NCBI RefSeq assembly: GCF_019090165.1
Contig: NZ_JAHRIB010000114.1
Span: forward strand, 39,801-103,800
DNA: 64,000 nucleotides
Source of the DNA: Streptomyces sp. BV286
GTDB lineage: Bacteria > Actinomycetota > Actinomycetes > Streptomycetales > Streptomycetaceae
Direction of reading: 5' to 3'
In this document: one piece after another, positions 24,319-32,754 of the stretch
Position numbering within the stretch: the first letter of the stretch is position 1
How the letters are laid out: each line of letters begins with the position of its first letter
The notes under the pieces: generated by a model
What the model saw: the letters and a program-made list of their open reading frames with translations, nothing else
Told to the model about the DNA's origin: nothing
Databases searched by the model: none
Made by a program: the position numbers and the translations under genes

Positions 24319-25138
24319 CAGTGGCCGTCCCTTCCTGCTGACCCGACTGACCCGCGCCGGCTTCCTTGCCGGCACCGGGTGCGAGCCGGGAGACGAAGGC
24401 GAAGCTCTCCTCGAAGATCCGGTCCGCGTCGTGGTCCAACGTCGCGACGTGGTAGCTCTGTTCCAGAAGTATCTCCGTGACATCCATGGACGACACCCGG
24501 CTGAGGATGCGGGCCGAGTCGGCGGGCGGCACGACGTGGTCCTGCGGGCTGTGCAGGAGCAGCATGGGCTGCGTCACCTGCGGGAGCTCGCCGTCGAGCA
24601 GTCGGTAGAAGACGCGCATCGAGTGCGCCGCGTGCAGGGGCACCTTGTCGTAGCCGATCTCGATGCCGCCGTCCTTGGCGATGTCGCTGGTGATGCCCTT
24701 CACGGTCCTGACGAAGTGGCGGACCACCGGCAGGGCGTACGCCGCGGCGCCGTGCACCTTGTTCGCCGGGTTGACGACCACGATGCCGCTGATCTCGTCC
24801 CCGTGCTTCGCGGCGAGCCGCAGGGTGAGCGCGCCGCCCATGGAGAGGCCGAAGACGAAGACCTGGGAGCAGCGCTCGCGCAGGGCGCGCAGCTCACGGT
24901 CCACCTCCGCGTACCAGTCCTGCCAGCCGGTGAGCTGCATGTCCTCCCAGCGCGTGCCGTGCCCGGGCAGCAGCGGAAGCGAGACGGTCAGACCGCGCTC
25001 GGCGAGATACTCGGCCCAGGGCCGCAGCGACTGCGGGGAACCGGTGAAGCCGTGGCAGAGGAGGACCCCGACCTCTCCGCCCTCGTGGTGGAACGGCTCA
25101 GCTCCGGGAAGGACCGGCACCTTCGGTCTCCTGTTCAT
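24311..25138 (-). CDS. alpha/beta hydrolase (carboxylesterase/lipase type)
   Basis: 275-residue serine hydrolase. The oxyanion region LLCHGFTGSP, the nucleophile elbow GLSMGG, an acidic residue in LHSPQDHVVPP and a late His in QSYHVATLDHDAD complete a catalytic triad in the order expected for Est30/monoacylglycerol-lipase-like enzymes. No signal peptide. Transcribed away from the acyltransferase gene 140 bases away. May act on acyl esters linked to the neighbouring lipid genes. Confidence 0.9.
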   Translation of the reverse strand: MNRRPKVPVLPGAEPFHHEGGEVGVLLCHGFTGSPQSLRPWAEYLAERGLTVSLPLLPGHGTRWEDMQLTGWQDWYAEVDRELRALRERCSQVFVFGLSMGGALTLRLAAKHGDEISGIVVVNPANKVHGAAAYALPVVRHFVRTVKGITSDIAKDGGIEIGYDKVPLHAAHSMRVFYRLLDGELPQVTQPMLLLHSPQDHVVPPADSARILSRVSSMDVTEILLEQSYHVATLDHDADRIFEESFAFVSRLAPGAGKEAGAGQSGQQEGTATGG

Positions 25139-25278
25139 TCAAGGGCGATGTGACGATCACCCCGAAGCTTCGAGGCGTACTTCACCGTACGCGACCGCAC
25201 TGACACCGACCAGGGCCGTCGGGCCCATTGACGGTGCTCCGGGTTAAGGTCTGAGCGACGGACACAGGAGGCACGCGG

Positions 25279-26163
25279 GTGATCTACGGCGCAATGAAGT
25301 TTTCCATCGGAGGGCCCCTGAAGCTCGCCTTCAGGCCCTGGGTGGAAGGCCTCGAGAACATTCCCGCCGACGGCCCGGCCATCCTGGCGAGCAATCACCT
25401 GTCGTTCTCGGACTCGTTCTTCCTGCCCGCGGTCCTCGACCGCAAGGTCACCTTCATCGCGAAGGCCGAGTACTTCACGACGCCCGGTGTGAAGGGCCGG
25501 ATGACGGCGGCCTTCTTCAAGGGCGTCGGCCAGCTGCCCGTGGACCGCTCCGGAGCGCGCGGAGCGGGCGAGGCGGCCGTCAGGAGCGGCATCGACGTCC
25601 TGGAGCGCGGCGAGCTCTTCGGCATCTACCCGGAGGGCACGCGGTCGCCCGACGGCCGGCTCTACCGCGGCAAGCCCGGCGGTCTCGCGCGCGTGGCGCT
25701 GGCCTCCGGAGCTCCCGTCGTCCCGGTCGCCATGATCGACACCGAGAAGATCCAGCCGCCCGGCAAGGTGATGCCCAAGCTGATGCGCCCGGGCATCCGC
25801 ATCGGCAGGCCGCTGGACTTCAGCCGCTACCACGGCATGGAGCACGACCGCTTCGTCCTGCGCGCGGTGACCGACGAGGTCATGTACGAGATCATGAAGC
25901 TCTCCGGACAGGAGTACGTCGACATCTACGCGACGGCCGCCAAGCGGCAGATCGCGGACGCGGCGAAAGCGCAGAAGCAGGCGCTCAAGGAAGCACAGAA
26001 GGAAGCCCAGAAGGAAGCCGACCAGGCCCGCAAGGACGCCGAGCGGGCCCGGACGGACGCCCAGAAGGACACCGACCGGGCGCGGGAGCAGGCCGGGCAG
26101 GAGCAGGCCGGGCAGAAGCAGGCCGGGCAGGAGCGGGACGCGAAGGAAGAGTCCAGCTCCTAG
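25279..26163 (+). CDS. 1-acylglycerol-3-phosphate acyltransferase (PlsC-like)
   Basis: 294 residues. The acyltransferase motifs NHLSFSD (NHxxxxD), a substrate-binding VDRSGARG, and YPEGTRSPDG are in place, with a short N-terminal hydrophobic region for membrane association. It transfers acyl groups to lysophosphatidate or a related acceptor. After about residue 225 comes an added highly charged coiled coil with QKEA and QAGQE repeats, not needed for catalysis. GTG start with an AGGAGG site. Matches Rv2182c by position in the conserved block. Confidence 0.92.
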   Translation: MIYGAMKFSIGGPLKLAFRPWVEGLENIPADGPAILASNHLSFSDSFFLPAVLDRKVTFIAKAEYFTTPGVKGRMTAAFFKGVGQLPVDRSGARGAGEAAVRSGIDVLERGELFGIYPEGTRSPDGRLYRGKPGGLARVALASGAPVVPVAMIDTEKIQPPGKVMPKLMRPGIRIGRPLDFSRYHGMEHDRFVLRAVTDEVMYEIMKLSGQEYVDIYATAAKRQIADAAKAQKQALKEAQKEAQKEADQARKDAERARTDAQKDTDRAREQAGQEQAGQKQAGQERDAKEESSS

Positions 26164-26201
26164 ACCTGGACGCGGTGCCGGGGGACGGAGTGGTGGGGGA
26201 C

Positions 26202-27461
26202 ATGGCCAAGCGCGAGAGAGTCATGAGGATGTCGGTCGAGCAGCCGCTGTGGCGTGCGCTGACCGGGTATCGCGTCCTGACGCTGTTCTACGCGATCGGC
26301 CTCTTCGTCTCGGAGTACGACGGGTTCGTCCGCCCCGAAGTGGCCATCGCCTATTTCGTGGTGCTCTTCGCGTGGACCTTCGCGACCCTGCCCAAGGTGG
26401 CGGGCGCGGCGAGCTGCACCAAGCGCTTCCTCGCGGCCGACCTGACCATCGCCCTCGCGGGCATCCTGCTCACACCGGTCGCGGACGCCCACGACCGGAT
26501 CGTGGCGGGCGGCCCGACCCTCCCGTCGATATGGACCGCGGGTTCCGTGCTGGCGTTCGCGATCAAGGGCGGCTGGCGCTGGGCGGCCTTCGCCTCGGCG
26601 CTCGTCGGCGTCGCCAACGTCGTGCAGCGCGGGGCGCTCAGCCAGGACACCCTCCACAACGTCCTGCTCGTCTGGGTCGCCTCCATCGCCATCGGGTACG
26701 TCGTCGAGGTCGCCCGGGCCTCCGAGCGCACCCTGGCCCGCGCCCTGGAGATCGAGGCGGCGACGCGCGAGCGGGAGCGGCTCGCCCGCGACATCCACGA
26801 CGGCGTCCTCCAGGTGCTCGCCATGGTGCAGCGGCGCGGGACCGCGATCGGTGGGGAGGCCGCGGACCTGGGCCGCCTCGCCGGCGAACAGGAGGTCGCG
26901 CTGCGCACCCTGGTCTCCGGCGGGCTCGTACCGGTCTCGCGGGTGTCGGAGGACGAGGCGGAGGGCGCCGTCGTGCGCGCGGTGGACGAGCCCGACGCCC
27001 AGGACGACTCGGCCCCCTGCGACCTGCGCTCGCTGCTCGCCCCGTACGCCACCGCGCGGGTGACGTTCTCCGAGCCGGGCACTCCGGTGCCGCTCGCGGC
27101 CCGGGCCGCGAAGGAGCTGGCCGCCGCCGTGGGCGCCGCTCTGGACAACGTCCACCGCCACGTCGGCGCCGACGCCCGGGCGTGGATCCTGGTGGAGGAC
27201 GAGCCGGACGAGGTGATCGTGACCGTCCGCGACGACGGCCCGGGCATCCCCGAGGGACGGCTCGTCCAGGCCGAGGGGGAGGGGCGCCTCGGAGTGGCCC
27301 TGTCGATCCGTGGACGGCTGCGCGAGATCGGCGGCACGGCCGAGCTGATCTCGGTACCGGGACAGGGCACGGAAGTCGAACTGAAAGTACCGAAGGGCGC
27401 GTGCGCTCCGGAGGCCTCGAAGGGGCCGAAGGACAGGCGGGGGAAGGCGGAGAAGGCATGA
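26202..27461 (+). CDS. MacS-family sensor histidine kinase
   Basis: 419 residues. Four to five membrane helices occupy about 15-165, then a short linker, and a HisKA_3-type dimerisation helix with His199 in RDIHDGVLQVLAMVQRRG, then HATPase with DDGPGIP. This is the NarL-type kinase group. ATG 26202 is chosen because of GGGGGA just upstream. It overlaps the regulator gene by 4 bases (ATGA). The signal is unknown; in S. coelicolor the pair lies near glkA and pfkA. Confidence 0.92.
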   Translation: MAKRERVMRMSVEQPLWRALTGYRVLTLFYAIGLFVSEYDGFVRPEVAIAYFVVLFAWTFATLPKVAGAASCTKRFLAADLTIALAGILLTPVADAHDRIVAGGPTLPSIWTAGSVLAFAIKGGWRWAAFASALVGVANVVQRGALSQDTLHNVLLVWVASIAIGYVVEVARASERTLARALEIEAATRERERLARDIHDGVLQVLAMVQRRGTAIGGEAADLGRLAGEQEVALRTLVSGGLVPVSRVSEDEAEGAVVRAVDEPDAQDDSAPCDLRSLLAPYATARVTFSEPGTPVPLAARAAKELAAAVGAALDNVHRHVGADARAWILVEDEPDEVIVTVRDDGPGIPEGRLVQAEGEGRLGVALSIRGRLREIGGTAELISVPGQGTEVELKVPKGACAPEASKGPKDRRGKAEKA

Positions 27462-28141
27462 GTGAGCGACAGGACCAGGATCCGGTCAGGGTCATGGTGG
27501 TCGACGACCATCCCATGTGGCGGGACGCGGTCGCGCGTGACCTGGACGAGGCCGGTTTCGACGTGGTCGCGACCGCCGGCGACGGCGAGCAGGCGGTGCG
27601 CCGCGCGCAGGCAGTGGGGCCGGACGTCCTCGTGCTGGACCTGAACCTGCCGGCGAAGCCCGGTGTGCAGGTCTGCAAGGAACTCGTCGGCGCCGATCCC
27701 GCCCTGCGGGTCCTGGTCCTCTCCGCGAGCGGGGAGCACGCCGACGTCCTGGAGGCGGTCAAGTCGGGCGCCACCGGCTACCTGCTCAAGTCGGCCTCCA
27801 CGGAGGAGCTGATCGACGCGGTGCGCCGCACGGCCGTCGGCGACCCCGTCTTCACCCCGGGCCTCGCGGGCCTGGTCCTCGGCGAGTACCGCAGGCTCGC
27901 CTCCGACCCCGGGCCCGCCACGGGCGGCGACGAGCCCAGGGCCCCGCAGCTCACCGACCGCGAGACCGAGGTGCTCCGGCTGGTGGCCAAGGGTTTGAGC
28001 TACAAGCAGATCGCCGAGCGCCTCGTCATCTCCCACCGCACCGTGCAGAACCACGTCCAGAACACCCTGGGCAAGCTCCAGCTGCACAACCGCGTGGAGT
28101 TGGTCCGCTATGCCATAGAGCGGGGCCTCGACGACGCGTAA
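27458..28141 (+). CDS. NarL/LuxR-family response regulator
   Basis: 227 residues. Receiver domain with VVDDHPMWRD acidic pocket and phospho-acceptor Asp61 (VLDLNLP), followed by a LuxR helix-turn-helix at about 160-220 (LTDRETEVLRLVAKGLSYKQIAERL). The start codon overlaps the kinase stop (ATGA). Cognate partner of the MacS-type kinase. Target genes are unknown; the divergent-in-function pfkA promoter lies 143 bases downstream. Confidence 0.95.
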   Translation: MSERQDQDPVRVMVVDDHPMWRDAVARDLDEAGFDVVATAGDGEQAVRRAQAVGPDVLVLDLNLPAKPGVQVCKELVGADPALRVLVLSASGEHADVLEAVKSGATGYLLKSASTEELIDAVRRTAVGDPVFTPGLAGLVLGEYRRLASDPGPATGGDEPRAPQLTDRETEVLRLVAKGLSYKQIAERLVISHRTVQNHVQNTLGKLQLHNRVELVRYAIERGLDDA

Positions 28142-28224
28142 ACCCGTCGATACCCACCATCGAGTGAAGCCGCGAGATCAACACCCGCACAATTCACCGG
28201 AATTGACCTTCCGCCCTCTGCTGA

Positions 28225-28240
28225 AGTGACCTGGATCACT
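28225..28240. promoter_or_regulatory. Crp-like palindrome upstream of pfkA
   Basis: AGTGA-CCTGGA-TCACT, a perfect palindrome with the GTGA-N6-TCAC half-sites of Crp/Fnr proteins, 44 bases before the pfkA start. A TTGACC at 28203-28208 may be a -35 element, without a convincing -10. Confidence 0.45.
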
Positions 28241-28284
28241 ATTAGCGTGAGTCCCGTCAGCCAACCGCGGCGAAAGGACTTTCC

Positions 28285-29313
28285 ATGCGGGTCGGAGTAC
28301 TGACCGGAGGCGGCGACTGCCCCGGGCTCAACGCCGTCATCCGGGGCATCGTCCGCAAGGGCGTGCAGGAGTACGGCTATGACTTCACCGGCTTCAGGGA
28401 CGGCTGGCGGGGTCCGCTGGAAGGCGACATCGTCCGGCTCGACATCCCCGCCGTGCGCGGCATCCTGCCGCGCGGCGGCACCATCCTCGGCTCCTCGCGC
28501 ACCAACCCCCTCAAGGCCGAGAACGGCATCCGCCGGATCAAGGAGAACCTCGCCAAGTACGAGGTGGACGCCCTGATCGCGATCGGCGGTGAGGACACCC
28601 TCGGGGTCGCGGCGCGGCTCACCGACGAGTACGGGGTGCCCGTCGTCGGCGTACCGAAGACCATCGACAACGACCTGTCCGCCACCGACTACACCTTCGG
28701 CTTCGACACCGCCGTCGGTATCGCGACCGAGGCGATCGACCGGCTGCACACCACCGCCGAGTCGCACATGCGGGTCCTGGTCTGCGAGGTGATGGGCCGG
28801 CACGCGGGCTGGATCGCGCTCCACTCGGGCCTCGCGGGCGGCGCGAACGTCATCCTCATCCCTGAGCAGCGCTTCGACGTCGACCAGGTCTGTGCCTGGG
28901 TGACCTCGCGCTTCAAGGCCTCGTACGCGCCGATCGTGGTCGTCGCCGAGGGTGCGATGCCCAAGGACGGCGACATGGTCCTCAAGGACGGTTCGCTGGA
29001 CTCCTTCGGGCATGTGCGGCTCTCCGGCGTGGGGGAGTGGCTGGCCAAGGAGATCGAGCGCCGCACGGGCAAGGAGGCCCGCACGACGGTGCTCGGCCAC
29101 GTCCAGCGCGGGGGCACTCCCAGTGCGTTCGACCGGTGGCTCGCCACGCGGTTCGGCCTGCACGCCATCGAGGCCGTCCGGGACGGCGACTTCGGCAAGA
29201 TGGTGGCGCTCCAGGGCACCGACATCGTCCGCGTCCCGATCGCGGACGCCACGGCCCGCCTGAAGACGGTGGATCCCCGGCTGTACCAGGAGGTCGGCGT
29301 CTTCTTCGGCTGA
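28285..29313 (+). CDS. pfkA: 6-phosphofructokinase with PPi-type active-site residues
   Basis: 342 residues, typical for actinobacterial group III PFK. The phosphate-binding GVLTGGGDCPGLNAVIRG, the catalytic segment PKTIDNDL and the fructose-6-phosphate site MGRHAGWIA are intact. Position 104 in GGEDTLG is Asp and position 125 is Lys. In the family Asp at 104 with this Lys goes with pyrophosphate use, while Gly at 104 goes with ATP. I therefore expect PPi preference (inference). The start follows a GAAAGGA site. Confidence 0.93.
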   Translation: MRVGVLTGGGDCPGLNAVIRGIVRKGVQEYGYDFTGFRDGWRGPLEGDIVRLDIPAVRGILPRGGTILGSSRTNPLKAENGIRRIKENLAKYEVDALIAIGGEDTLGVAARLTDEYGVPVVGVPKTIDNDLSATDYTFGFDTAVGIATEAIDRLHTTAESHMRVLVCEVMGRHAGWIALHSGLAGGANVILIPEQRFDVDQVCAWVTSRFKASYAPIVVVAEGAMPKDGDMVLKDGSLDSFGHVRLSGVGEWLAKEIERRTGKEARTTVLGHVQRGGTPSAFDRWLATRFGLHAIEAVRDGDFGKMVALQGTDIVRVPIADATARLKTVDPRLYQEVGVFFG

Positions 29314-29325
29314 CCCTCCCTGTGT

Positions 29326-29405
29326 CGCCGGACGGGCTGAGCATTCAGCCCGTCCGGCGTTTGAGGACCGGGGGTTCGGGGGCGGAGCCCCCGAGGACGG
29401 GAAGG
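29326..29405 (+). repeat. Streptomyces terminator-type repeat after pfkA
   Basis: A 15-bp perfect hairpin (29326-29340 with 29345-29359, loop GCAT; arms begin CGCCGGACGGGC) is followed by TTGAGGAC and a second GGGGG...CCCCC hairpin. I recall this arrangement from many Streptomyces intergenic regions. It should terminate pfkA transcription. Confidence 0.75.
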
Positions 29406-29488
29406 GAAGGGGCGGCGGGGGCGAAAACCTCCCGGGGTTCGTATATTCACCGGGTAACCGAGAACCCGCCAAACCCCCGGAGGGCCCC

Positions 29489-30499
29489 GTGGAGATCCTC
29501 GCCTTCGGCGTCCAGGCCGACGAGAAGCCCCTCATCGAGGACGCCTTCCGTACCGAGGGTCAGCACGAGGTCCGCTGCCTGGACGTCTTCCTCAGCGAGG
29601 ACACGGCCCCCATCGCGGCCGGCTACGAGACCGTCTCCACCAGCGTCAACTGCGCGCTCGGGAACCGCGTCCTGCAGACCCTCGCGGCCGGCGGCACCCA
29701 GATGGTCGCCCAGCGTTCCACCGGTTTCAACAACATCGACCTCCAGGTCGCCGAGCGGCTCGGCATGACGGTCGCGCGGGTGTCGTACTACTCGCCCCAC
29801 TCCGTCGCCGAGTTCGCCTGGACCCTCGCCATGGCCGTCAACCGCCGGATCGTCCGCGCCTCCAACCGCACACGCGACTTCGACTTCCGGCTCGACGGGC
29901 TGATGGGCCGCGACCTGCACGGCCGCACCGCGGGCATCCTCGGCACCGGCAAGATCGGCGAGGCGTTCACCCGGATCGCCCACGGCTTCGGGATGAACCT
30001 CCTCGGCTGGGACGCCGCCGAGAATCCCGCCTGCCTGGAACTCGGCATGAAATACGTGTCCAAGGAGCGCCTCCTCGCCGAGTCCGACCTGGTCAGCCTG
30101 CACGTACCGCTGCTCCCCGCGACCCGTCACCTCCTCGACGCCGCGGCCCTGCGCACGATGAAGGACGACGCGATCCTGGTGAACTCCAGCCGCGGCGGCC
30201 TCGTCGACAGCCGGGCCCTCGTCGCCGAACTGCGCGCGGGCCGCTTCACGGGCGTCGGCCTCGACGTCTACGAGGCCGAGGCCGGCCTCTTCTTCCTCGA
30301 CAGGTCCCTGGAGGGCGTGGACGACGACACCCTGGCCCGCCTCGTCACGTTCCCGAACGTCGTCGTCACCTCCCACCAGGCGTACTACACCGCGGACGCG
30401 GTCGGCCAGATCATCGAGACCACGGTGGCCAACGTCCTCGACTACACGGCGGGCCGCCGCTCCGAGAACGTGCTGGTGCCCGCTCCTTCGCGCACCTGA
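29489..30499 (+). CDS. D-2-hydroxyacid dehydrogenase (D-lactate dehydrogenase-like)
   Basis: 336-residue NAD-dependent oxidoreductase. The dinucleotide fold GILGTGKIGEAFTRIA, the substrate Arg region NSSRGGLVDS, a Glu in YEAEAGLFFLD and the catalytic His in TSHQAYYT fit the D-LDH group. It would reduce pyruvate or related 2-oxoacids to D-hydroxyacids. GTG start with CCGGAGGG. Its last 58 bases overlap the convergent anthranilate synthase gene. Confidence 0.92.
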   Translation: MEILAFGVQADEKPLIEDAFRTEGQHEVRCLDVFLSEDTAPIAAGYETVSTSVNCALGNRVLQTLAAGGTQMVAQRSTGFNNIDLQVAERLGMTVARVSYYSPHSVAEFAWTLAMAVNRRIVRASNRTRDFDFRLDGLMGRDLHGRTAGILGTGKIGEAFTRIAHGFGMNLLGWDAAENPACLELGMKYVSKERLLAESDLVSLHVPLLPATRHLLDAAALRTMKDDAILVNSSRGGLVDSRALVAELRAGRFTGVGLDVYEAEAGLFFLDRSLEGVDDDTLARLVTFPNVVVTSHQAYYTADAVGQIIETTVANVLDYTAGRRSENVLVPAPSRT

Positions 30500-32406
30500 C
30501 ACACCAGGTCCCGCACGACGTCCGCACCGCGCAGCGTGAGCACCGACTCGGGGTGGAACTGGACCCCGGCGAAGCCCGGCCCGCGCAGCGCGTGCACCTC
30601 TCCCGACGGGCTCCGGCCGACCTCGACCCCGTGGGCCGCCAGCTCGGCCGCGGCCTCGTCGTCGCACCGCGCCACGAAGCTGTTGTAGAAGCCGACGGTC
30701 TCCGTCCGCCCGAACAGGTCGATGTCCGCCTGGGCGCCCTGGTACGGAATCTCCTTGCGTACGATCTCCAGCCCCAGCTCCGCCGCGATCAGCTCATGGC
30801 CGAGGCAGACACCCAGGACGCCGTGCCGGTGCCCGCGGACCACCTCGGCGGTGAGGCCGCGCAGGAAGGCCATCTTCGGATCCGTCATGTCGGACGGGTC
30901 GCCCGGGCCGGGGCCCAGCACCAGCGGGCCCTCGTGGGCGAGGACCGCCTCCCGCAGCCCCGCCCCGTCGTACCGGCGTACGGTCACCTTCAGGCCGGAC
31001 GAGCGCAGCAGATGCGCGAGCATCGCGGTGAAGGTGTCCTCCGCGTCCACGACCAGCGCATGGCCCACGAGCTCGGCCGACGGCTCCTGCATCCGCAGCC
31101 AGAACGGCGCCAGCGAGGCCCGCCGCCCGTCGAGGGCGGCCCGCACCCGCGGATCGTCCGCGAGACTCGCCCGCACCTCGCTCCCGCCCGGCCGCCCGGG
31201 GCGTACACCGAGGGCGGCCAGCACGCCCGCCGCCTTCGCGTGCGTCTCCGCGACCTCGCTCGCCGGATCCGACCCCCGGACGAGGGTCGCGCCCACCGGC
31301 ACCCGCAGCCGTCCGCCCCCGTCGATGTCGGCGGTCCGGATGAGAATGGGGGAGTCGAGGGTCTGCGCGCCCCCCGAGTCACGCCCGATCAGTGCCAGCG
31401 CCCCCGCGTAGTACCCGCGCCCGACACCGTCCCGGCCGAGGGGCTCGTACCGTTCGATGACCCGGCACGCGTTCTGTACCGGCGACCCGGTGACGGTCGC
31501 GGCGAACATGGTCTCCTTCAGCACCTCACGCACGTCCAGCGACGACCTGCCCCGCAACTCGTACTCGGTGTGCGCGAGATGGGCCATCTCCTTCAGCCGC
31601 GGCCCGATCACGACCCCGCCCATGTCGCCGACCGTGCACATCATCTTGAGCTCCTCGTCGACGACCATCGACAGCTCCTCGATCTCCTTGCCGTCGGCCA
31701 GGAACCCCAGCAGGTCCTCGGGCGTCGGTCCCTCGGCGGGATAGCGGTACGTCCCGCTGATCGGGTTCATCACGACCGTCCCGCCCGACATCCGCACATG
31801 CACCTCGGGACTCGCCCCGACGAGGGTCCGCCCACGCGTCTTGAGCCCCCGCCCTTCCGAGGAAGGCCCTCCGGGCTTCTTCTCATCTCCCGTGTGCACG
31901 ACGAACGTCCAGTACGCGCCCCGCTCGCCGACCAGCAGCCGCCGGAAGAGAGCCAGCGCGTCGGCCCGCCCGAACCCCGGGATCTCCCCCTCGTACGTCC
32001 GCCGGATGACGAAGTTCGCGCCCTCGCCCCGCCCGATCTCCTCGTCCAGCACGCGCCCGACGATCCGCGCGTACTCCTCGTCCGGCACGTCGAAGCCCTC
32101 GCCCTCGACGCGCACCTCGTGCGAGGACAGCTCGGACAGGGCCTGCTCAAGGGGGATCTCGTACGACTCCTGCGGGGTGAGCACCAGCAGAGGGGTGCCG
32201 TCGTCGCGGACGTCGAAGCCGCGCTCACGGATCTGGCGGTACGGGATGAGAGCGAGGCCCTCGGGGATGTCGGCCAGCCGCTCGTACTCGGTGACCGGGC
32301 CGAGCAGCAGCTCGACGGTGTCGCCCTTCTCGACGGCGTGGCCCGGCGTGCGGCGGCGCAGCAGGGCGAACGGTCGGGGATCGTCCAGCAGGTCGAGCAG
32401 GTTCAT
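30442..32406 (-). CDS. trpE: anthranilate synthase, fused TrpE-TrpG
   Basis: 654 residues uniting both subunits. The TrpE part (about 1-440) has the chorismate-binding SGTYRYPAEGPTPEDLLGFL and DGGGRLRVPVGATLVRGSDP regions. The TrpG glutaminase part (about 455-650) has the catalytic Cys in GVLGVCLGHELIA and the His-Glu pair in VQFHPES. It makes anthranilate from chorismate and glutamine for tryptophan. Fused forms also occur in secondary metabolism (PhzE-like), but the Trp-rich leader and attenuator upstream argue for tryptophan synthesis. Confidence 0.93.
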   Translation of the reverse strand: MNLLDLLDDPRPFALLRRRTPGHAVEKGDTVELLLGPVTEYERLADIPEGLALIPYRQIRERGFDVRDDGTPLLVLTPQESYEIPLEQALSELSSHEVRVEGEGFDVPDEEYARIVGRVLDEEIGRGEGANFVIRRTYEGEIPGFGRADALALFRRLLVGERGAYWTFVVHTGDEKKPGGPSSEGRGLKTRGRTLVGASPEVHVRMSGGTVVMNPISGTYRYPAEGPTPEDLLGFLADGKEIEELSMVVDEELKMMCTVGDMGGVVIGPRLKEMAHLAHTEYELRGRSSLDVREVLKETMFAATVTGSPVQNACRVIERYEPLGRDGVGRGYYAGALALIGRDSGGAQTLDSPILIRTADIDGGGRLRVPVGATLVRGSDPASEVAETHAKAAGVLAALGVRPGRPGGSEVRASLADDPRVRAALDGRRASLAPFWLRMQEPSAELVGHALVVDAEDTFTAMLAHLLRSSGLKVTVRRYDGAGLREAVLAHEGPLVLGPGPGDPSDMTDPKMAFLRGLTAEVVRGHRHGVLGVCLGHELIAAELGLEIVRKEIPYQGAQADIDLFGRTETVGFYNSFVARCDDEAAAELAAHGVEVGRSPSGEVHALRGPGFAGVQFHPESVLTLRGADVVRDLVCQVREGAGTSTFSERRPAV

Positions 32407-32473
32407 GTCCGTGTTCCTTCTCGGCGTCTCGGTGAGGAGAGAGGGAGAGGAACGGTCCCGGTGGCGAAAACAC

Positions 32474-32500
32474 CGAAGGCCGCCCCTCGGGCGGCCTTCG
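32474..32500 (-). terminator. trp attenuator hairpin
   Basis: 12-bp perfect stem (32474-32485 with 32489-32500, loop 3 bases), followed on the minus strand by GTGTTTTC. It sits between the Trp-rich leader peptide and trpE, as expected for a transcription attenuator. Confidence 0.85.
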
Positions 32501-32521
32501 CGAAGTGTTGCGTACGCGCAG

Positions 32522-32578
32522 TCAGTGGGCCGCCGGATGAGCGGTCCACCACCAGTTCTGGATCGAGTGCGCGAACAT
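32522..32578 (-). CDS. trpL: trp leader peptide
   Basis: 18-residue peptide MFAHSIQNWWWTAHPAAH with three consecutive Trp codons, located 116 bases before the trpE start and 22 bases before the attenuator stem. Ribosome stalling at the Trp codons under low charged tRNA-Trp should prevent the terminator from forming. Similar leaders are known in Streptomyces. Confidence 0.9.
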   Translation of the reverse strand: MFAHSIQNWWWTAHPAAH

Positions 32579-32703
32579 GCGCCGCACCCTACCCCAGATG
32601 GTGTGCGTCACGGGCCCGGGACACAGCACTCCGGGCCCTGCCCTTCACCGGGCCCACCGGCCCGTCTCCCACCGCTTCGATCGAGCGCGACCCGTCTCAC
32701 TTG

Positions 32704-32754
32704 ATGAGCATGTGGATGGACGCCCGACACGACCCCGTAATGTTGATGTCGTGA
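32704..32754 (+). CDS. possible upstream ORF before DAHP synthase
   Basis: 16-codon frame MSMWMDARHDPVMLMS whose TGA overlaps the GTG start of the DAHP synthase gene by 3 of 4 bases (GTGA). Five Met codons and one Trp codon make a leader role possible; it may equally be chance. Confidence 0.25.
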   Translation: MSMWMDARHDPVMLMS

